From positions 1,743,501 to 1,807,500 of the forward strand of contig CM059974.1 in the NCBI GenBank assembly GCA_030490835.1: a DNA stretch of 64,000 nucleotides. The letters are read 5' to 3'. This DNA is from Annona cherimola. Lineage: Eukaryota > Streptophyta > Magnoliopsida > Magnoliales > Annonaceae. Numbering within the stretch: the first letter of the stretch is position 1; the number at the start of each line of letters is the position of its first letter. The notes under the pieces were generated by a model. That model was given only the letters and a program-made list of their open reading frames with translations. It did no database searches and was not told where the DNA came from. Both the position numbers and the translations under genes were made by a program. This document shows, piece by piece, positions 12,466 to 24,175 of this stretch.

Positions 12466-12818
12466 TGTAGACACCCCTCCCTTGAGCACAAAAATAAAAG
12501 AATGGGCTAAGATCCAGACCTAACAATGACAAAGGAGAAGCAACTCAATAATAAATGCCAACGGGCTATAAAACTAAAAGCCCATTCGGAGCAAGTTCAA
12601 AACAAAAGACATCAAGCTAAGCCCATCACTAAACGGACCTGTTCAGTCTCAGCCCACAGGAGCAAAACTCCACCAAGCCTCAAAAGTAGGTTCTTCAACA
12701 ACAAGTCCGTCGGGCCTCAACAACGGCCCACTTGGATCAAAAGACTCCAACCAGATCCAGCTCACCAAGCTCCAGCCCACCATGGACGAAGTCCGATAGG
12801 CCTCCAAATGGACCAAGC

Positions 12819-12895
12819 CCAACAAGCTCAAACTCAGGTGCCACAAGTCCAACAAGCTCAAGCCCAGGTGCCACGAGTCCACAAGCTCAAGCCCA
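12819..12895 (+). repeat. 30-bp tandem repeat inside the 5' LTR
   Basis: Units contain CCAACAAGCTCAAGCCCAGG followed by TGCCAC. The 3' LTR counterpart (about 18653-18760) has one more unit, which explains most of the 36-bp length difference between the LTRs. Confidence 0.75.
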
Positions 12896-12917
12896 CAAAG
12901 AGGCCCATGCTCCCATC

Positions 12918-12925
12918 TATAAAAG
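12918..12925 (+). promoter_or_regulatory. Probable TATA box of the 5' LTR promoter
   Basis: TATAAAAG, conserved at 18783-18790 in the 3' LTR within CCATCTATAAAAGGAGGTAC. A likely start for the element transcript. Confidence 0.6.
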
Positions 12926-13542
12926 GAGGTACCCCCCTCCTCAAGCAACACACATGAGCCATCCCAAAAAGGCGAGGAGGAGGGAATGCTTCAACCCTTT
13001 CTCTCCATCTAGCTCTCCCTTCCTCCTCTTCAAGTTCTCTTCTATTTTTTTTTCTTTTTTTTCTTTCCACGCCCGATGTAAACGATTTCGGTTTAATGGA
13101 TTTCTGCCATATCCATTTTAATCCGAAGACCGGGATCCCAGATTTGCAAAACTGATGTCTTTATTCATTGAAAACAGGGACTGATCTCCCTTTTAAGATC
13201 AGTGACGACTCCATTTTCTTTATTTTACGTAAATACTAACGTGTTTGCATGAGTTAACGCCCGGCAAGGCGGGCGCACGCGGGTCCACGGAATCCAGCAT
13301 AACACGCTACCGTTATGCTGCCGAATTCATGACTTGACCTATGTATAAAAAGCCCCGTCTTAGCCGTTATGCTGCTGAATCCACGAGAGGATTCCATATG
13401 CCCACACTAGCTAAAGATTGTCAATACTAACCCTTTCTATTCTATGAAAAATGCAGGTTTCGACCCTTTTTACCCGGCCCAGATTTCACAAGAAACAAGA
13501 AAGGCGTCCGAACCCATCGTAGCGCTCGTTGCAGGTGCTACA

Positions 13543-13565
13543 GCTTGCTAACTCCACTGGGGACG
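13543..13565 (+). promoter_or_regulatory. Candidate primer-binding region
   Basis: The bases after the 5' LTR include AACTCCACTGGGGAC. This resembles the GACTCCACTGGGGA found next to LTRs of many plant Gypsy elements of the TAT group, but it lacks the leading TGG that pairs with a tRNA CCA end. The tRNA cannot be assigned. Confidence 0.35.
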
Positions 13566-13914
13566 GCTCTGCAAGTTTGCATCGGGCACAAGGGGGCAGA
13601 AATCTGAAGATTGATGCATTTTCCTCCCCGGATGGCGAGGTTCCGGGTCTTCTTCTTCCTCCCGGCAGCAAGGTTTCCCTGTTTCTGGAATGAAAATGCA
13701 CAAATGACGCCTGAACCTAAGATGTTTTTAGGTCTAGAGGCGTCCAGTTCATGAACTGGAGAGAGCTCGTAGAGGAGGTAAACCATTGCATATTAACTCG
13801 TAACTGTCCAGGCACAAAAAATGAACCTAAGGGAACGACCTCCAGCAAATACGAAATTGATTAACGCTAAGTAAAAATCTGGCATAAATATCACGCCTTT
13901 TCCGTAACCTAGGA

Positions 13915-14055
13915 AGTTTTCTGGTCACTTTCTTCCAGAAATGCCTCAAGCGAACTAGTCACTTTTCCAGAAACACTTCAAGCGAACTGGTCATTTTCCA
14001 GAAACGTTTCAGGCGGACTGCTCACTTTTTCCAGAAACGCTCCAAGCGGATAGAA
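13915..14055 (+). repeat. Short tandem repeats in the retrotransposon leader, about 35-bp unit
   Basis: Four diverged units of TCACTTTTTCCAGAAACGCT followed by TCAAGCGGAC-like sequence, upstream of gag. No reading frame. Confidence 0.7.
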
Positions 14056-14330
14056 CCCGCGAATCCCGAACATTTTAACGCGTAAAACTTAAAACATACA
14101 GAGTCTGCGCAGATGCAAAGAGGACCCCGATTTACAACATCCATCTAAAGGCTAATCTTCCTATTATTTATTTACGGTTACTAACTATTTTTTTGGGATT
14201 ATTCAGGTTTTTCCACTGTAGCTTGAAAGCAAAGCAAGTCAGTCACTGATGTGACAGGTGCTGAAAAGGCATTGACAAGACCACTAACATGACATAAAGG
14301 TGTGGAACAGGACTTGAAAAGTTTTCTGAT

Positions 14331-14546
14331 CCAGAAAGTCAACCATTCACGTGACAAGTACGGAAAAGACACTGAAAGGACGCATCAAAAGCTGGAGGGT
14401 CAAAAAAGGTGCTGACAAGACCTAAAAAGTTTCTTGGTCCAGAAAGTCAACCATTCACGTGACAAGTACGGAAAAGGCACTAAAAGGACGCATCAAAAGC
14501 TAGAGGGTCAAAAAGGTGCTGACAAGACCTAAAAAGTTTCCTGGTC
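14331..14546 (+). repeat. 108-bp tandem duplication in the retrotransposon leader
   Basis: Two near-identical units beginning CCAGAAAGTCAACCATTCAC at 14331 and 14439. Each ends with GACAAGACCTAAAAAGTTTC-like sequence. Confidence 0.85.
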
Positions 14547-14788
14547 CAGTGACGCGGCAACAAGTTAGCGATGGATTTTCAAGCTCGAAGATGATTAATC
14601 TACCTTTTTACCCTTGGTTCTGAAACAGGGGGCATCATATCATATTTTCCATAATTTTGCTCTGACTTCTTACTTTAAAAAAAATAAAAGCAAAAAAAAG
14701 AGCAAAAAAGGGGTGAAAAAAAGCAAAATAAAAAAGTGAAAAAAATATATCTCGAAGTTTTAGTTGCCTTCAAGCCGAAGCTACGCAC

Positions 14789-16108
14789 ATGGAGCCGACA
14801 AATTATCTTTCAAAGAAAAATACTGCATTCTCATTTGAGAAATGGGATCAAACGATGCAACGAATGCAACAGATGGAGGACATGCTTTACAAAATATTAG
14901 AGCAACGTCAATCAATGGCAAAGCAGCAACATCAAGCGTCATCCTCTTCATCACAACATCAGCAAACAACGAGTTCAAGCTCACAATCTATTCTAGCTCA
15001 AGGATCACATAGTCTGATGAATGTGCAAGGCCAAATAGAAAAGGTTAAGATAGAGTTTCAAAGCTAGCTCCAAGAACTACAAAGAAAAATTTAGCGACAG
15101 CAAGGGGATGACCTTCATTTGGTAAAAATTGAAGGCTTATGCCCATTTTCAAATACACAACTACCTGAAAATTTCAAAATACCAACTCTCCCTATCTATG
15201 AAGGAAACTCATGCCCGCATGCCCATATCAAGGCCTTTTGCAGTATATTATACCCTCTGGTAAAAAATGAGAAAATTTTGGTCGTGTCATTCCAACATAG
15301 CTTGAGAGGAGACACCTTTGAATGGTATACGTCGCTCGACTGCAAGCAAATCAAAACATGGGAGCATCTATCTCTCACTTTTATGGATCGATTTTCCTAC
15401 ATGCTAAATGTTGCACCCAAGAGGGCTGACTTAGAGGCCTTAAGGCAAAAGGATGGCGAAACTTTCTCAGAATATGTGGCTAGATGGCGAGCATTGGGGG
15501 AGAAAATGAAGAGTTCTTTGCCTTTAAACGAGCAGATCTCCATCATCATCAATTCGGCTCACCCCAGCATCTTAGGCTTCCTCTTCTCACATCCCTGTGC
15601 CAGCTTTACACAACTATTGCAAGTGGTGGAGCAAGTTGAACACGGCCTAAGGAAGGAAATGATTTCCCCATGGCCACAACAAGGGGAAACTATTCATCTT
15701 GAACAGGCAAGCCAGACACCTCAAGTGGCGGACATCGATGCGGAAGTCAATTTTGTCAAGGGTAACGCCAAAATTTTTGACTATTCTACTTTCATAACAA
15801 AAGTCCAACCCTATGATGATCCTGTTTTTTTACAAACCCGAAATGCCAACCCTATCACCCTTCAAAGAAAATGCTTTGAGTCTGTCATTTTATTGGGAAA
15901 ACCTTCCAAGCCTATGCAAGAAAATCCTACTTTACATAAACCCCTTGTCGAGAAAAGAAAACTCTTTAATATTTTTTGTACAAACCCGGGCACTCTACTC
16001 AAAATAGCAAGCCAACCAACTTTGCCTCACTTGTCCCCAGAAAATATCTTTATTCCAGTTAACCAACCAACATGCCCGCAGTCTAAAAATGCAGAAGCGA
16101 ACCTCTAA
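14789..16108 (+). pseudogene. gag-like gene of the TR-GAG element, interrupted by two in-frame TAG codons
   Basis: A single frame runs from ATG 14789 to TAA 16108 except for TAG at 15065-15067 and 15092-15094. The first part is a Gln/Ser-rich, coiled-coil-prone segment (FEKWDQTMQRMQQMEDMLYK). The open part from 15119 (329 residues) carries a Retrotrans_gag domain: FKIPTLPIYEGNSCPHAHIK, RGDTFEWYTSL, TWEHLSLTFMDRFSY, GETFSEYVARWRALG. There is no CCHC zinc knuckle and no pol after it. Either the copy is inactivated or only the downstream part is made from ATG 15119. Confidence 0.8.
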
Positions 16109-18284
16109 GTCCCTCACATCTCTACTCCTAGCATCCATCTAAAGCAGTCGTTGTCATCATCATCTACACAACCATGTCCGGCCACGGAAGGTGAAATATT
16201 AATCTTATCAACAAAGCAGACAATCAACCAAAGGCATCTAAAAAGCCTCAACAAACCATTATCAACACAGAGAATGTCGACAAAGTCGAATAACCAATAA
16301 GGTTAGCCCCGGAAGCCGCAAAATGCGCAGGGCACACAACCGTCATCTATCAACCCACCGCCACAAATACATCGTCGTCAACACATCCACAAAAGGATAG
16401 TTCAAAATGGCTACCAGTCAGTCTTTCCATCAAGCTTGGCAGAAAAAATACCAACAACAAGTGAAAATAATATTTCACTGGGGCAACATCAATCTCAAAA
16501 TTATTCAAGGCAATGCTCAACAAAAGTGGGGTGGCCACAATAGATAACACACACAAGAAGCAGATTACCAAAACCGCATGCCAGGGAAGCATTAAATTCA
16601 AGCGACAAGGAAAAAATTACAAACAAAGGCTGAAGGGCAAAATGTGGAGGAAAATACATTTATATCATCTCAAAGCATGGGGGTAAATAATTTCAGAGAA
16701 AAAGAAAAGAAATTATAACAATTCACATCTTGCCTCAAATAAAATTTGGGACCGGGGAGGCAAAGCTGCATGAAGAAAAGTATTTATATATGTACATGTT
16801 TCTAAAAAAAGAAAAAAAAAGAAAAAAAAGGCAAGATGCGGTTATAAGTCGGCCAGTCCATCAGAAATAGCGCTTAGTCCACTCCCCGAGTGCTCCTCAC
16901 GTCATCAAAAGCAATCCCCAGCCGCCCGACCGATGCTGCTCGTGGTATGTTTCAAAAACTTGGAAAGTTTTTAGGTCTAGAGGCGGCATCCGCAAATGAA
17001 TTTCTAGACATTCGTCAGAAGCTCCTAAAACAGCACCGGCAATCCCCCTTCCAAGACGGCTGAACAGCTGCCAACGGACCTCCGAGTCACCTGAGCCAAG
17101 GCACTTAGTCACCCAGCTCCCATCACACATCCGCCTTGCACCAACGAACACCTCAGAATCGTCACCATCGAAGCCAATAGCAAGGAGCGACGCGAGATAA
17201 AGGAAGAGAAGAGAAGGATACCTATTGTTCTATGCGCTCCTCTGAGGACTTCTACAATGGTGACATTTCCCGCAAATCCGATGAACGCCGACAATCACCT
17301 CCTAGCTCGCTAGTGCCGGTAGACGCCTAAACCACCACCATTGAACGTCGATAGCGAGAGAAAAGGAGAACGAAAGTAAAAGGGCATCGTCTTTCCCAAA
17401 CTGCCTCAATACCGCCCGCGATCAATCAGAACCAGGCAGTCCCAAATAGCATCGCTAAGACACAAGCACGACTAAAGAAACACCAAACCGCCAGGGCAGT
17501 AGTAGCAGTGGCAACAACAACGACAGCGTCACCCGAGCAAACCTCCAGCGATGACAATGGCGATCGGGCAGCGGTAGCGACAAACGGCAGCGACAGCTTG
17601 AAACGAAGAAGAAATCATCAACGATGGCGATAACAGCAGTTGCCGGGGAAGACAACCCTCGGCAGCAGCGCAATCCAAACGTCGTTGGGAAAGATGGCCG
17701 ACGACAGCAACGACCGGAGACAGAGAAGAAGCCCCCCAACGGCGACGATTGCAGTGATAATAGCGGCTGCCGGAAGCAGAGGAGAAAGCAACGACGATGA
17801 CGGCAAACGCAGGCAGCAACCTCACCGATCGACGCCAGGGAAGAAGACGGTTAGGGCGTGACAAACGCGGGCAGTGGCGGCGACAGCAACACGGCCCGAA
17901 CGTCACCAACCCAACAACGACCAATGGCAGCAGCGACCTCGTCGGCGAACGAAGGGGAGACGAATCGAGCATTGATGGCAGCAGCAGCGAGAAAGGAGAA
18001 AAGAGCAACCAAACGCGGGACCTACAACCGAACCCTAAAGGTAGGGAGAAAATTACAGACGATCTCCCACAGTCTCCAAAATTTACAAAATAGCCCAACA
18101 GGTCTCCGAATTTACAAGATGGCATGCAGGAATCTTTTTGCAAAATAACCATCCCCGATTCGCATTTTAAAGAAGCTACCGCAAGTTCACAAAAATTGCA
18201 AGACGGCCCAAAAAAAAGAAAAAAAGAAGAAGTTCAAGCCGAAAGGGTGTCTAACGCTTTGCCATTCACCGTCAAGACGTCTCT
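16109..18284 (+). other. Non-coding filler of the TR-GAG element with a GC-rich core
   Basis: No pol gene. 16850-18150 is much more GC-rich than its surroundings and full of short GGCGAC/GCAGCGAC-type repeats that open long low-complexity frames on both strands (longest 17529-18152 on -). None resembles a known protein. A 19-base string GTTTTTAGGTCTAGAGGCG near 16967 also occurs near 13723 in the leader. Confidence 0.6.
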
Positions 18285-18300
18285 GGAAAAATGGGGCAGT
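18285..18300 (+). promoter_or_regulatory. Polypurine tract
   Basis: GGAAAAATGGGGCAGT lies directly before the 3' LTR start TGTAG, the expected position for the plus-strand priming site. Confidence 0.7.
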
Positions 18301-19413
18301 TGTAGACACCCCTCCCTTGGGCACAAAAATAAAAGAATGGGCTAAGATCTAGGCCTAACAATGACAAAGGAGAAGCAACTCAAGAACAAATGCCAACGGG
18401 CTCTAAAACTAAAAGCCCATTCAGAGCAAGTCCAAAACAAAAGATGTCAAGCTAAGCCCACCACTAAACGGACCTGTTCAGTCCCAGCCCACAGGAGCAA
18501 AGCTCCACCAAGCCTCAAAAGCAGACTCTTCAACAACAAGTCCGTCGGGCCTCAACAACGGCTCACTTGGAGCAAAAGGCTCTAACCAGATCCAGCTTAC
18601 CAAGCTCCAGCCCACCATGGACGAAGTCTGATAGGCCTCCAAATGGACCAAGCCTAACAAGCTCAAGCCCAGTTGTCACAAATCCAACAAGCTCAAGCCT
18701 AGGTGCCACAAGTCCAACAAGCTCAAGCCCAAGTGCCACAAGTCCACAAACTCAAGCCCACAAAGAGGCCCATGCTCCCATCTATAAAAGGAGGTACCCC
18801 CCTCCTCAAGCAACACACATGAGTCATCCCAAAAAGGGGAGGAGGAGGGAATGCTCCAAACCTTTCTCTCCCTCTAGCTCTCCCTTCCACCTCTTCAAGT
18901 TCTCTTCTATTTTTTTCTTCTTCTTTTTTCTCTTTCCACGCCCGATGTAAACGGCTTCGGGTTAACGAATTTTTGCCATATCTGTTTTAATCCGAAGACC
19001 GAGATCCCAGATCTGCAAGATCGGTGTAGTTATTCATTGAAAACAGGGATTGATCTCCCTTTTAAGATCAGTGGCGACTCCATTTTCTTTATTTTGTGTA
19101 AATACTAACTCATTTGCTTGAGTTAACGCTCCGGCAAGGCGGGCGCACGCGGGTCCACGGATTCCAGCATAACACGCTGCCGTTATGCTGCCGAATTCGT
19201 GACTTGACCCATGCATAAAAAGCCCCATCTTAGCCGTTATGCCGCCGAATCCACGGGAGGATATCCATATGCCCACACTAGCTAAAGATTGTCAATACTA
19301 ACCTTTTCTACTCTATGAAAAATGCAGGTTCCGGCCCTTTCTACTCGGCCCAGATTTCACAAGAAACGAGAAAGGCGTCTGAACCTATCATAGCGCTCGC
19401 GGCGGGTGCTACA
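18301..19413 (+). repeat. 3' LTR, 1,113 bp
   Basis: Direct repeat of 12466-13542 with the same TGTAG..CTACA ends and the same TATA box (18783-18790). It has one additional 30-bp unit near 18653-18760. Confidence 0.92.
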
Positions 19414-20490
19414 ATATACTATGAAATATTCTAGGCTAAAACACAACATTAATTTATTTTATTTTATTTTATTTTATTTTTTCTTCATAAACATGCTTTC
19501 TTAAGTTTATTTATTCTATGTACCAAGTCTTTCCATTTTAAAATACCTTTACATATTTATTTTTATTTTTACAAAATCATCAATTTTGGGAGCATTTAAG
19601 TCATTTTTCACCCCTTAAAAAATTTGATTTTTAAAAATAAAATATAAAATATAAAAATATAAAAATGTTATAAAATGACAAAATTTGGTATATAGATTGA
19701 ATATACTAAGGAAAATATATTTATGAAAAAATAAAAAATATAAATAATTATAAGAATGATGAATATTGTATTTTAGACTAAAATATGTCTTGATGTATAT
19801 AATCATGCTTATAAGGTTTGCATGAAATTACTTAGGGTGCAAACATAACTAAAATACTCATGTGAACAAATAAAATTATAGAATGCAAGGAAATACCTTT
19901 AAAATACAAAAAATTATTTTTAAAATATTCCTCGTATGAAATAGATCAATTTAATGCCCGGAATATTTCTTAAAAATAAAAATTTTAAAGATATTTTCTT
20001 TTATTTTTATAATTTTATTTTGTTTAGAAGATATTTTTGTCAGTTTAAATCCTAAATGATACATCTGCAAATTACAAACTTTGTGTGCAGGTTAAGCCTA
20101 TAATTTGGATAAAAAAAAATTGTAGATTGGCACGTAAAAATCCTGAATTACATGGGTTTTACGGAAATTGTGGGCCACTCTCTCGTGGCCTTGGGTGAAT
20201 TAAGAAAGGGCAGGATGATAGTGGGTAGTGGGCGGTGGCAAATTACAGTGTGGAAAAGGGTGGAGAAATTCATGTAAATAATAAAAAAGCCATTACAAGG
20301 AGAAGTGTGGAAAATTTTAGAACCGTAAAATAAATTTTTAGAAAAAATCTAACGTTGTCATAAATGCATGCTTAATGAATCTTGGTGGCTTTCATGGTCA
20401 CTTTCTCGCTTAGGCAACACTAAAAAAATCCCACCAATCACAAAGTCCAAACTCAAAATAGTATTGACGCGGCAGCTGACCAACCATACT
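19414..20490. other. AT-rich intergenic DNA with a decayed palindromic element
   Basis: About 19430-19760 has inverted arms (TTCATAAACATGCTTTCTTA with ATATATTTATGAAAAAATA) and resembles 40876-41233 and 51620-51860. No gene in the remainder. Confidence 0.45.
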
Positions 20491-21272
20491 TACTGGTGTT
20501 GACGGATTAGGTTGGACAAATTAGAGTCTAATTTTAATCTTAACTTATTTAAAAATTTTGAGTTCTAATCTGTTTATTAATCTATTTAAAAAATCTTAAT
20601 TCAAACTCATTTATAACTCATTCAATAAATGCATCAACGAATTGTTAATGAGTTGTATATATATGTTACAAACAAGTCAGATTAAGCTAGTTTAAAGTTG
20701 AACATGTGTTATTTGCAATTGTCATGATGAACCGATTTGCACCAATGAGGTATATGGCATGACTAAATCTTAATCGGGAGAGTGGTGTATATTCAACGCG
20801 CCAATATAAAAAAGGACAACAACTCAGCAAAATAGATAATACAGAGTAAAAAAGACAGTAATAGAGATTGAGAGACGAATAAATGAAGATGGAGAGGCAG
20901 AGATACAGAGAAGGAGAAAGATGAGAGAGAGTAGAAATAAGTAGAGAGATGAAGAATGAAGAAAAATCTTACTTCACAGGTGGCGACAGAGATAGTGATG
21001 ATAATGTCGTATTATAGCAGGAAGGAGACGTAAAGTCGTAAAAGGAGGGAGGAAAATAAGACATGAAAATAGAAAAAATAAACTTATGGTTTGGGAAATA
21101 TATACACCATTTTTAATTGGTTATAAATGAGTTGAAAAGTTAAACAGATTAAATGGGTTGATAGGTTGGTAAATTATAAACTATTTATTTAAAAATTCTA
21201 ACTCAAATTCATTTATAAATGGATTAAACAAGACAAGTTAACGGATTAGGCATGACCATTAACAGCACACTA
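20491..21272. mobile_element. Decayed hAT-like copy
   Basis: Starts TACTGGTGTTGACGGATTAG and ends GGCATGACCATTAACAGCAC, matching in inverse order the ends of the intact element at 7147-8265. It has a purine-rich core (about 20820-21060). No clear 8-bp duplication remains. Confidence 0.6.
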
Positions 21273-22171
21273 GTACACTTGACTGACCCACGCACTCGGG
21301 ATCACTCATTTCCTCTGTCCGGGCATGCCTCGGAGGAGACCTGACACTGGTGAGGGTTGGAAAACCTGGCCTAAATCCCAGAGAAATAATTTTTTTAAAA
21401 AAATGAAAAATATGGTTGGGAGCCTTGGGGCTGATTGGCTGATAGGCTATTTTCCGAACCGGATTGGATTGACACACAAATATCTATGAGTAATGGCCTA
21501 GGCGCATTTATATCTTTTATTTTGTATATTTTTCCTTAAAAATGTGAATTCAAATTTATTTAATTTACATACTAAATTTTACAATTTTCGAATTTTAAAA
21601 ATTAAGAATTTTGAGATAAAATTTCTTAAATACTCTAAAAAAGGGTTACTTTTGAAATTCAAAAATCATACACAAATCTCAAATTGTCGATTTTAATATG
21701 TGAAACAACTAACTTGTTGCCATAGACCTGACTAAGAAGATCATAAACTAAAAAGCGATCTACTTGGAAGAGAAGACTTTGTTCTGCCAACCTTGTCTGC
21801 CACATTTTGGCCTCGCGTGTGATTAAATCAAAATTTTATCTATTTTTTTTGTTGAACATCTTTTATTTTTACATGGTACTAAATTTCATTTAAATCAAAT
21901 TCTTAGACGTCCTATATCTATTAAAATGTGTAAATTATAAAAAATACTTAGATTCATGTACAGACAAATTAATATATTAAAATGTAATAATAATAATAAT
22001 AATGTGTAGAATTTTTTATCTGCATAAAAATAATATTTTTAGAGTTTTGAAGTTGATTGCTAAATATGTGCTTTCTAATAAAAAAAATTGTGCTTTGACT
22101 CTATGAAACATGTAATCTCACCTATTTTATGGCTCTTGATGATTGACCGGCAATCAACTTCGTTGTTATAT
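21273..22171. other. AT-rich intergenic DNA
   Basis: Includes a short AAT trinucleotide run near 21983-22000 and a family E-like fragment around 21830-22060. No gene. Confidence 0.45.
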
Positions 22172-22174
22172 TTA

Positions 22175-22451
22175 GGGTGTGTTTATTTCACATTTAAATT
22201 TTTCAAACAACACTTTTCAATTTAAAAATTTTCACTCTCCATGATTATCTTATTTTTTAATTATTTATTCACACCTTATAAAAATTACCTTACTTTTCTA
22301 CAATTTTTGCACAACTACCCCAACAACTAATTTATCTGTTTTTTTTAATTTTATTCTCTTTATTTATTATTATTATCTTTAACATATTATATTATGTTCT
22401 CTCATTTTAAAAACTTTACAACAAAATTTTTATCACTTCCCAAACACACCT
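22175..22451 (+). repeat. Tourist-like MITE, family A copy 5, best-preserved ends
   Basis: Left end GGGTGTGTTT, right end AAACACACCT, 9 of 10 positions inverted. Flanked by TTA at 22172-22174 and 22452-22454, the 3-bp TWA-type duplication typical of PIF/Harbinger (Tourist) MITEs. This copy defines the family. Confidence 0.85.
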
Positions 22452-22454
22452 TTA

Positions 22455-23449
22455 ACATTAATTATATTGTTCTTGAAAACCTTTCATTTTTCTATTATTA
22501 TTATTGTATATGAGCCCAATATAAAAATATGTTAAATCGACATAATAAATTATTATATTTCAGAAAACATAATAAAATAGTTTAATATAAATTTCACAGT
22601 TGTATTTTCAACAATGTGATAAAAACTTATTTTCAACATCCAAATTATCTAAAATATAATTGACATATGGATAAATAACTTTTATGGAGTGATATTAAAT
22701 TCTAATACATATGTGAATAGTTCTAAATATTTTTTATAATTTATATAAAAATATATACTTTTAAGTAAATGTGTCCTGCAACTTTTTTATTCCCATGAAA
22801 CTTGTGTTTTTCTATCAATCATAAAAAAATATTTAAAAGGGAGGGGTTTAGTTTATCAAAAAAATGGAGAGATTTAGGTGGAACAGTTTGTATCAGATTA
22901 TATAAATCATACTATTTTATGAGGTTGATTTTATATATTTTTCAAATGGAAGCCCCACACATCTTAAATTTGGGCAAAATTTGATTTTCTTGTTAACTAA
23001 GGATTTTAAATAGATTTGATACATTAAATACACCTATAATAATGATGGCATGATAAAACTTGAAATATGAATTAAATACATCTATAATAAATTTTATAAA
23101 AAAAATAAAAAATAAAAATAAATAATGAGCTAACTCATATAGAGTCATCTGTTTTAAGTATTTCGGTGTATGAAGCGTATGGAATAATCTCTTTAAAAAG
23201 TATTTCTACATGGTAAATATTCAATGATCAAGCGGCTAAGATGTATGTTAGGAGAAGCAAGTTTTTCGGTGCAGAGGGTGTCCCTGTTAGCCCTCGCCTG
23301 CCATATCGACCTTTTACTTTGGAAGGCCCTATAAAAAATATATATGTGTGTGTGTTCAGGAAGAACACAAAAAAAATAAAAATAAAAATAATAATAAAAA
23401 AAAAAATCCGCACAAAGGGGTGGAAAGGCAAGCGAGCTATCACCTCTCA
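22455..23449. other. AT-rich intergenic DNA upstream of the BOU gene
   Basis: 22490-22830 resembles family E (TCCAAATTATCTAAAATAT, ACATATGGATAAATAAC). 23329-23400 is an A-rich run with a TATAAAAAAT string that could be a TATA box for the downstream gene. No coding region. Confidence 0.4.
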
Positions 23450-24131
23450 TTCTTATGTACTCGGGCCCCACTCTGACGTGTAAGCACTAAGCAACATTGA
23501 ACTGGAGAGGATGAGCCGCGAGTGACGGATGACAAGGTCTGACAGAAAATTGAGGACGAAGAAGTTGGGTTGGCCACTGCCGCTGCCGCTGCCACCCAAT
23601 ATTTCTGGCTTGCGCCTTTTCGCCTTCCTCCGCCGCTCGCTTCTCCGAACGCTCCCCATTCCCATTCCCATTCCATCCAACGGCGGAGATTGATTCGGCT
23701 CCGTCCGCCATACCTTCCTGCTTTTTCCTTCCGCCATATTGTCCGCTGCTGCCGATTCTTTCCGAATCCGAAAGAATACGTACGAGTTTTTCTTTTCATT
23801 TTTTGATTCTCTCTACCCCCAAAGATCCGCCACCTTCTTATCATTCAAAACTTCCCCGGGAAGCCAGAATGCGTACAAAAAGGCTCGACCTTTTTCCTCT
23901 TTTTCCTTCTCGGATCTCCATTCTCCATTTGAATGCTCGATTCCCTTTAATAATTAAGACAAAACTGGAAAAGGAGCAGATCCTTTTCCTCTGTTGGTTT
24001 CCTTTCTAGTCGGAGATTTTCTGTTTTCATTTCTCTTATCCTTGTGCTGGATGGGTGGCTGCATCTTGCTTTCACGATTCTGTATGCTTTCTTGATGCGT
24101 TGATCCTTTTGAATTTCTATCATTCGTGTGC

Positions 24132-24175
<44 letters not shown>

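Larger units (their letters stand above)
12466..13542 (+). repeat. 5' LTR, 1,077 bp
   Basis: Starts TGTAGACACCCCTCCC and ends GGTGCTACA, repeated at the 3' LTR. In the first 72 bases the two LTRs differ at three positions, all transitions, so the insertion is not recent. It contains one fewer unit of a 30-bp internal repeat than the 3' LTR. Confidence 0.92.
12466..19413 (+). mobile_element. Non-autonomous LTR retrotransposon, TR-GAG type, 6.9 kb
   Basis: Two direct long terminal repeats, 12466-13542 and 18301-19413, each begin TGTAG and end CTACA. The insertion is bordered by ATACA (12461-12465) and ATATA (19414-19418), a 5-bp target duplication with one transition. The interior holds one gag-like reading frame and about 2.2 kb of non-coding filler. 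I see no protease, reverse transcriptase, RNase H or integrase motif in any frame, so it cannot move by itself. This organisation is what has been named TR-GAG. The gag domain suggests Ty3/Gypsy ancestry. Confidence 0.9.

Noticed and set aside
12526..12957. 143-residue frame with Gln-rich repeats
   Set aside because: It lies entirely inside the 5' LTR, and the repeats are the 30-bp DNA units; a matching broken frame occurs in the 3' LTR.
17529..18152. 207-residue - strand frame inside the retrotransposon
   Set aside because: Low-complexity Leu/Ser/Arg-rich product of GC-rich short repeats, with equally long frames on the other strand; no domain.
23440..23844. 134-residue - strand frame upstream of BOU
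   Set aside because: Lies in the CT/CG-rich promoter and leader of BOU; repetitive residues and overlapping frames, no family.
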